Shown here in pieces: positions 14,601 to 23,600 of a stretch of 46,098 nt of DNA (its first letter is position 1; every line of letters starts with the position of its first letter). The notes under the pieces are model-generated. The model was not told where the DNA came from. It saw nothing but the letters and a program-made list of their open reading frames with translations, and did not search any database. The DNA comes from Sperchopsis tessellata. Its lineage: Eukaryota > Arthropoda > Insecta > Coleoptera > Hydrophilidae. The translations under genes were made by a program, and so were the position numbers. The stretch is from positions 1 to 46,098 of the forward strand of contig JAWQRN010000046.1 of assembly GCA_033557685.1 (NCBI GenBank), written 5' to 3'.

Positions 14601-17600
14601 CAATAATTATTTTTTTTTGCTAACATATTAGCATTAATTGTAAATAATATATAAAGGACGAAATTTTTAAAGAACGAAAATAAATCAAACAAATTTGTAT
14701 AGCATATATTTTTTATTCTTGAAACAAACGTTACATATTACAAAATTGTTATATTAATTAGCGGAATCAGTAGTGCCGTTACAAGATGCCAGAAGGTATT
14801 GATCATAAAAACAAAAATTTATAGCACATCTAATAAATGTAGTAATTTTGCATGTACAGGGTGTTTTCAAAATGTCTATGGGAAAGCAAACTTGATTGAC
14901 ATTTCAAAAAATTTTCCTTTAATCACAAAGCTTTGAAGCAAACCATGCATAACAACAAATATTGACGACGACAATTGGTGAATTTTAATACAATCGTCTC
15001 TAGATGATATTTCGCGATTCTGTTCAATCAAGTACGAACAATTTTGACGACGCTTGATTAAATTTTTAACTTGTCGATAGAAATAGACATCACATGGTTG
15101 GCATATAGGCGTACATTTTGGGGGAATACCTTTAATAATGCAAGTTCCTATATTCCTATCGACTTTAAAAATTTCATCGTATATACCCGAGTCAATCAAC
15201 AGTAGAAATTTGTGTTCTTTAACGTATGGTAACATAATATTCGCTAAAAATGTTTTGTATAGTTGGGTCGTTTCCAGACTTTGAACATGTAACGACGATA
15301 TTTTTATATTTTGTTACGTCGACAGATTTTTTAACTCTGGGCCCAAAATTACCTGTAGATTCTTGTAAGCACACAAATACTTGAGGAATCAATTCTCCGG
15401 ACACTGTGATTGAATATTGGGCCGTGTATGAATGCGTTGTTCTATTTAAATGTTGTTTCATCACGAAGACAGTTTTTGATCCTTGTTCGGCAAGACAATA
15501 TAATACAAAATGTATTGTAAAAATATATAAAGTAAATAAGGAAGAAAAAATATAATATTGCATATAAACTATTTTAAAATATTTACAATTTGTGACATTT
15601 AATTTTTAAATATTACCTGTTTGATGAGTATTGATGACGTATTCTTTTTGAAAGTTTGGAATTATGTGCTGTACTTGAATTCAAAATTCTTCTGCAGAAG
15701 CCAAGATTCTCTCTTTCACTCACATATCTCGTAATTTTTCGTTGTCGAATTCTGTGATTTCGTTTGAATTTGTTTACCCAGGAAAGAGAACCTTTGAAAT
15801 TAAAGTTTTCAAATTGACTTGCAGTAACCAAAGCCCACTGTTGCAAGTTTCTTGTTGTAACTTGTTGTAAATATTTTCGAGCCTCTGTAAATTGATCATA
15901 TGTCCAAGAGTCGATAGTAGTGTATTTATCGATAATTGTTCCGCCCTTTTTAATATGCTCTTCCCATCTCTTCAAATCCTTCATATTTTTTAAACAGCTA
16001 CATCCTTCCTTTTTTTTGAAGGTTCTTCAAGTTCCAATTAGGATATTGTTTCGCAATATTTACAACTTTTACTTTGTAATCAAGCGGAATGTATTCTACT
16101 TGTTTCGCTTTCTTTTCATCCGGTTGATATTCATCAGAATCTTCACAATCAGAGTCATTACATTCTAATTCCCAGAAAAAAATATTTTCGTCAGCTTCAT
16201 ATATAGCTATTAATTCTTCGTTGGTGATTAATTTTTTTCCTGTAATCATTTGCACAGTGTTATGATACATTTCTTCTCCGATAAGCATTGATTAATAAGA
16301 AATTGTTGAAGGTGGTTCTGGTGTAATCAAATTATTTTCTTTAAGAAGCTTATCCATGTAAACGAGGGCACCTTTCTGCTGGAGTTTCGCAAATTCCTCG
16401 TTTAAAAAAACTTCTTCGTCTTTACATCTTCCTGCAAGCGATTCTTTTTGTTCTTCATCCTTTTTTATCGAAGAATCAGATGTTGATTCCATCTTCGAAA
16501 TTTTCACGGCACTGTCTATGTCTTCCTTGTACTGTTGTAAGTAACAGTCGACTATTTTAAAAACCGACAGTTTGCCTGTCTTCTCCTGTACGACCCTCCC
16601 TTCTCTTACTTCAACAAAGCGGCTGATCCCCTATGGTCGAAACTCGTAGCTATTGTTGCTCAAAGTCAGGTATACGAAAAGTGATCCAAGACTAAGCATA
16701 ATAATAAAAATATAGCTCTAACATATAAAACTTTTCAGAAATATTCTTATTTCTAGAGCTAGGAAATTTAAAATATCTTTTTTAATTGTAAAATAAAATA
16801 ATTAAAAATATTACCAAAATATCCGCATTATTATTGATAATTGTTATTTACTTATTTATTTTATTAGTAGTAATATATTTCTCGTATAATATTAAACATT
16901 TCTTTATATTATATTTGTGACAGACAGCATTTGAATTTTCTTTTAATATATGGAACAAAATGTTAAAAATTAAATGTCAATCATTAAAAAAACTGTAATA
17001 TTTATTTATTAATGTTATAAAATGTTCCTAAGAACAAAAAAAAATAAATTATGCAAAAATAAAAGAAAAAAAAATAATTACACACGGCGAGATTTGATCC
17101 AGCGATCTCGCGGTTACAAAAGAAGAACGCTACCAACCGAGCCACCGGGTGTTTTTCAGACGAATGCTTGAGAAGCACGTTCTCTCGCTTTATCAGAACT
17201 TGTTTCTAATTAGGTACTACACATAAAAAAATCCTCGTTTGAATCGGTGAGGGGCATATCGTGCACTCCCCTTATTAGTAATTTTGATTCAGCTAAATTT
17301 AGTTGCACAAATAAGTATTTTCTAAGCATATAAAACATTTAAGAGGTGAATTTCGTAAAATTTTGACTATACATACAATTGGTTAAAAATATAATAAGAA
17401 ATCATAGCACAGACGCAAATTGTTCCTACGGTGACTACCGTGTTTTTCCCAACATATGGCCCATCACCAAAATTTGTTAAAAATAACGGAGAATTAATAG
17501 CAAAATACCCTGTTAATTTAATTAATAAGAAGCAAAACGGAGAGTTAATATTCATATATGATATAAGGAATCGGAAATTTTGTGAGTTAAATTAAATCAA

Positions 17601-20600
17601 GATCCGAAAAATCGAAGTTTCACTGCATTTGAGATTAAGTTGTAATTAAAAGTATACATTTTATTTGTTTAATTAGCTAGTAGTTTTCATATTCATCATC
17701 TCTTTATTAAAATTATTTTCTAATTAACATGTAAATTTTTAATTTTAATTTAATACAACAGGTACTTAATGCTGCATTTTTATTGTAAAGGTGAAAAAAA
17801 AAGTTTGAGTGCTTTGGTATTATATTTTCTACTGAATTCAAATGTGGCTTTCTGCGTGTGTAAGCAACAAAGAGAAGCAGCAAAGGGCTGAGACGAGATA
17901 AAGGTTGATTGAGTGCAATCGTTTCCAAATGATACAGTTGAGTAAGCGATCCCAGTTCGATGATGGTGGTAACACTGGCTAACTCGAGTTGTCTCTATAT
18001 CTAACTTGATGAATTCACTGCACTAAGCCAGACTCAGCCGGATCAGACATATATAGGCAGGGACTGGAGTGGGGAATGTGCTCTAGCACGAAGCCGTTCT
18101 ATTCAGACGGTTTTTGAACTCGGAGTGGGGGGAGAGAAATGAGAGAGGGAGATCCTCCAAGAAATGGGTAGTTGAAAACCTTCATCCCTATTGATATTGT
18201 TAGGGTGATTATAAACTTCAATAGCTTCTAGGAATTTTCGAGGAAAATAATAGCCGTCGTCATGAAACAGATCACAAAATTATGTTCCAGGATACTAAAG
18301 TCTTAGATCAGGAGCCATCTTAATTTCCCAGAAAGCCATCGAGGTTTATAACCGCCCTAACAAAATGAATAAGGATGATGGTTTTCAACTATCCATTGTT
18401 TGGAGGATCCCTCTCTCTCATTTGTATCGTCCTGCACTCGAAAACAACTGTCCGAATGGAACGGCTTCATGCAAGTGCACATTCCCCACACCAGCAATGT
18501 CTATACAGAGCTCGCCTAAAGTATGGAATAAACTTTATTTTGATTGGACGAAATCCTTGAACAGGTCGATTTTATTTCATAAAAGTACACATTTCTGCAT
18601 GACAGTCGACTTTCAACTATCAGTTGTTTTTGAGGAATGATGTCATCAATATTTTTTTTAAATAGCAACCTTCAACTTTTTTCTTGATTTTGACTGTAAC
18701 TGTCAGTATAAAAATGTTAGCATCTTACATTAAATATTTTTCGAGTAAATGACAACTGATTGTAGGGAAAGTAAAAAAAAAAGCAAAAACTCTCTTGTTA
18801 GCAAAAACGTTATCAGATTTTGTTTTTCGAAGTGCCTGATGTTTTTTACAGGTCACGTAGGTACAATTAATTACAAAGTGTCAGTTTTACATCGACTTCT
18901 TAACATATTAGCGGTATAGAAATCTTATTGCATTTTAAGTATTATGGCACATTTAACTGTTACACACAGGACTGAAATTTTAATTCTCATCGGATGCACG
19001 AATAATACTAGAACTCAGAAGCAAGTTAGAGATTTGTTTAATGCAAAATATCCAGATCGCCCTAACAGCCAATCTACAGTCAGTAAGATTGAGTCTAAGT
19101 TTCGAGAAACTTGTGATGTTAAAGATATTCAAAAACCTGGACGACCAAAAGTTATTGAAGATCTGGAACTGAACATTTTTTTTTAGTACGGAAGAGAATC
19201 CTTACAATACGTCTCGATTGGTTGCATTAGACAATGAAGTTAGTCAAACAACAGAGCTACGTATCATGAGGAAGGAAAAATATCATCCCTATAAAATTCA
19301 TCTCGTAAAGGAACTCAGCAAATTCGACGCCGACCGGAGACTACAGTTTTGTAAAACTATGATGGACTTGTGACAAGCAAATCTACGTTTGCACCGCCAA
19401 TTACTTTTTTCAGATGAAACAACGGTTTGTCTCAATGGCACAGTGATTCGTCAAAACATATACTCAACACCGGCAGAAATTAAATGTATGGACTGGAATA
19501 GTTTATAACAGAATAGTAGGGCCTTTCTTCTTTGAAGGAACCCTCACATGAGCAAGATATTTACAGTTTTTGCAAAATGACCTTGTTCCAGCGCTTGCAG
19601 CAATTTTTCCAAATGACAATGATCCAGATCTCCCAGATAATACCATATGGATTCAGCAAGATGGCGCACCCCCGCACTGTGCGCAGCCTGTTTGAGATTT
19701 TCTGGACAATTGCTTTCCGAAGAGGTGGATTGGCAAGCAAGGACCGATAGAATGGCCCACGAGATCCCCAGACCTTACACCCCTTGATCACTTTTTATGG
19801 GGTTATTTAAAGTTTGTCACCAGACCACAAAACATCGCATTAGAGATGAAATGTGCAGAAATAGCCTGGAAACGATTCAAAATGTACAAGAAGAGCTGCT
19901 ACACAGGCTAGCGTATTGTCACTTTATTTTTTTATTTTGTGTTAAAAATAAATTTACGTTTTAAATCATTCAACCGTCATTTACACGAAAAATTTCTTAT
20001 TAAGATGGCAACATTTTTATACTATCAGTTCGACAATGAAAAGATCTCTTAAAATCAAGAAAAAAATTTGGGAGGTGCTATTTAAAAAAAACTGTTGGCG
20101 TCATTACTCAAAAACAACTGATGCTTGAAAACTGTCATGCAAAAATGTGTATTTTTATCAAATAAAAAAGACCTGTTCAAAGATTTCTTCAAACAAAATT
20201 TTATTTCGCTTTTCCTGAATTTATTCCATACTTTAGGCACACATGCATGATCCGGCCGAGTGATCAGTGCAGTGAATTCATTCGTTGAAGCAACATCACT
20301 CGTCTTGAAAATGTCCCTTGCAACAGTGGATGAAACGTCTGCACTTATCAGAGCCTCTAGACGATTTCCACCTGGAAACAACATTCATGAGTCAAATGGT
20401 TAAGAAAGAACAATTTAGTTCTCCCAAGACACTGGAGACAAACAAAATATTTGTTAATGGAACCACTTTGGAGAAGTTTTTAATAAGAGAAAAAAGACCA
20501 CTATGAGTACTGAGAACGTTGGATTGGGCAATATAATGTAGTTTTTTAAGTCTAATTTGTTTACACAAAAATTGAACTTTCATAATTGGTACAAAACTAA

Positions 20601-23600
20601 GTCATTTACCTTATGTGTATTTTCAGTACTATACTTTGTTAAAATTTGGAATATACAACTTACCTTCAATTTGTTTAATAGCATCTTTATGTTGTTTTGA
20701 AGTCTCCAGTTTATTATTCAAATTAGCTTCTGCCCTGTTTATCATAGTATTTGCGTTGTTGAGCTTATTCTGAAGATCTACAACTACCTTCTTGGCTTTG
20801 GTTATAGCGCTTTCTATAGGTTTAGCAGCATTTTTATGGCGTTCATAAATTTCAGCAGCCTTAACTCGATCATTCTTTACTTCTTCACGTCTTTCTTGTA
20901 AATTTTCAAAATTGACCCAAGCCACTTTCCTCTCGATGTGTTTCATATTTTCTTGATACTTCTGCCACTTCCTAAAATTAACTACTTTACCTTCCAATCT
21001 AATGTTGGCATCCTGCTGACCTTGAAGCTTTTTATTTTGCTTCTCTAAAGACTCTATTAATACTTTGTGTCGTTCCCTTTTCTCAATCAGTTTTTCCTGC
21101 TTTTTGGTAAGATCGTCTTTGCAAAGAGCCACTTGCGTTTGCTTGAGGAGCTCCTGTTTATTCATTTTTGCAAAGTCTTGCACACGATCTTGAGGCAAGA
21201 ACTGACAGAGATTGTCTACTTGTATGTTATATTTTGCTACGTAATCATACATATCTTTTTGGGATACTTTTCGTCCATTTATTCTCCATATGTTTACTTG
21301 TAGGACACTGAACTCTCTTGTAATAGTGCCTGTTTCATCTTCCTCTTCACCTCGCAGGACAATTTCAATTTTGGCATCAGAACAATTGTGTTTAACATAT
21401 TCTGATATCTAAAACATGAAAACCATTTAATGGAAAGTTTACAACAAAAAATAAGTATAATGTGTACATACATTAGTGATCTCTCCAGAAACCTTCATAA
21501 AGATGATACAAATCTTTTTGTAATTCAAACATACAGTCTCTTAAATCAACACCTGAATTCTGAAGCTAATAAAAAGTAAATATACCTTCTTACACCTTAG
21601 CTCCAACCCCTATCATATATACTGCATTAACAGGTTGATATATATGGCCGCCGAGCTATTATCTGAACTAACCATAGCGGCCATATGTGACCGCCCGACC
21701 CTTCACTAATAAACTCTGAGACTGCGTGAAAGTAACTGCTGTTACCATAGTTTTTAAGCATGCATATAACCGCTACAGCCTCTCAGATTATATAAATGTT
21801 GAGAAATTTTCATCTAAAATTAAAATAGCACTTCAAAACAAGATTTAAGTGCCTTCATGTTTTCCGGGAGATGGCTTTTCTTTTTGCCAGTGTTTCGTCC
21901 ACTGTTACAGTGGACATTATCAAGACATGAGAGCTACACTTTTTAGAACTTTTTCATTTTCACAAACATTGATCTGGCTATTTCTATCCTTGCTCTTCTT
22001 TCCCTTGTCTGATCTCCCGATTGTTACAACCAAGTTCACAGGCATCTATATGCCTCTACATTTTCTTCAACAGTATTCTCTATTATCAGATTTATCTGAT
22101 TCCAATTCTATGGGTACTTCGTAATTACTATTAAATTAGTTTTATTATGATTAATTTTTAGACCATACTCGTTACACCGATCGTTCAGATTCTCCAGCAG
22201 ATGTTGCATGTCTCCAAGATTGCCAGTTGTCAGAAGGGTGTCAACAGCATATCTCATGTTAATAACCACTTCCGCATTTATAACTATTTCTGCAGATTCT
22301 TCCTCTAAGGTTTCGTTGAAGAATTCCTCACTGTAAAGGTTAAATAATAGTGGGGATAGAATGCATCATTGCCTCACACCACGGAGGATCTATTGAATTA
22401 GCCACTTGGCCCCAATATAGATTACTGATTATTCCAATGGCATCCGGGTCAGCGCTGGAAAAGAGTGTGAATCCCAAAGAGCGCCTCTCTTGTTCCAAGT
22501 CCTTCGCGGAATCCAAACTGTGTATCACTTATGCCTTCTTCAAGTTTTTTAAATATCCTTTTGTAGATGATCTTTAAGAACAACTTTAAGGTGTGGCTCA
22601 TGAGCGCAGTGGTTTAATAATCACAGCACTCTGAAAGTCTACATACTGAATTAAGATTTAAGTAATTTTTAAGTTTTTCCAATACTGGCATTATTACCCT
22701 ACGAATATATGCCATTACATCAATAAATTTTATAATAACTAGTGAAATTTGGATTGTTTACTGATCTCAGAAACCACTTGCGTTGATATATGTTAGTTGT
22801 GTTACTATTTAAAAATTTCATTATCCAAAAAGATTCGAAAGAACCTATGGTGATAAATCATTAATACGTGTAGCCACATAATTTTCGGACAAGCCTGAAC
22901 TTACAGAACAAATGAAAATTTTATGATTTCCTCTTACAGGTTCATTTCAAATATTTGATATCTGATTAGTGTTCCTCTTCATTACTATCTTCTGCAGAAG
23001 ATTCTCGAGTATGTTTCATTTGCTTCGAAACTTATATTTGGTAAATATCCATTTTGATCAATCATTGTATCAGCAGTATACAGAAGAATTAATGTGCTTG
23101 ATAGGTCTAGATTAGTTTGTAATTTTTGCGAGCACATTTAGAGTTTTTCATTTTTTTTATTCATCACCAATCTCTTGTAATTTTCTTCTTTGTCACCTTC
23201 AATGAACTCATACAACATGTAGCATACTTTTGTTCGCCATGTCTGCACCAGCTTGATAAGCGAATGAACCGACAGACGCATATCTTTGCATACGTATAAC
23301 AACCGGCAATCATGGCCTATGAAGCAATCATGGCCGGTGCGGTAATTATGACCAGTGAGCAATGTAGACATATAAATGCCATCAAATACCAGACAAGTCA
23401 TATAGGACCATGTTTTAAGATAGGTACATAATCAGAAATTAGGTGTGGTGAGAAGAGGCTATTTTCGAAAGTATTGCTGGCAGTCAACCTGTTACTAACA
23501 TAGGGCAGCAGACCTAAATAAGATCTAGGAGTCTAACTTGAACCACGTCTTCATGAAAGTCAACCAAATTGGTTTGTACATGCCAAGTGTCAATCCAGTA

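Larger units (their letters stand above)
13981..17412 (-). mobile_element. DNA transposon with ~600-bp terminal inverted repeats and a CENP-B/Tigger-like transposase
   Basis: The two arms (13981-14615 and 16835-17412) are near-identical inverted copies, starting TGTGCTATGATTTC at the outer edge. Between them a minus-strand transposase fills 14.87-16.5 kb. Each arm holds a tRNA-like 73-mer and a GGGGAGTGCAC..GTGCCCC hairpin. The left arm has an extra insertion of about 58 bp just before its tRNA-like part. No clear target duplication was found. The element sits inside SMC5 intron 3. Confidence 0.75.
18511..20237 (+). mobile_element. mariner-like element with ~260-bp imperfect inverted repeats, inserted in a PLE tail
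   Basis: The outer ends share GCCTAAAGTATGGAATAAA in inverted orientation (18511 and 20237). Similarity continues inward through CACATTTYTGCATGACAG, TCAGTTGTTTTTGAG, TTTAAATAGCA, TTTTTTCTTGATTTT and AGTATAAAAATGTT to about 18765 and 19960. The plus-strand transposase starts at 18944. The left flank holds the start and the right flank the end of a PLE tail, so this element landed in it. A TA target duplication could not be confirmed. Confidence 0.75.

Noticed and set aside
18365..20384. Two open frames (18365-18640 plus, 20082-20384 minus) with similar C-terminal peptides, suggesting a duplicated gene.
   Set aside because: The similarity is explained by the long inverted repeats of the mariner-like element and PLE tails. 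The shared peptides are translated non-coding repeat.
23138..23401. An 87-codon minus-strand frame in SMC5 intron 2.
   Set aside because: No recognisable domain, repeat match or splice support.
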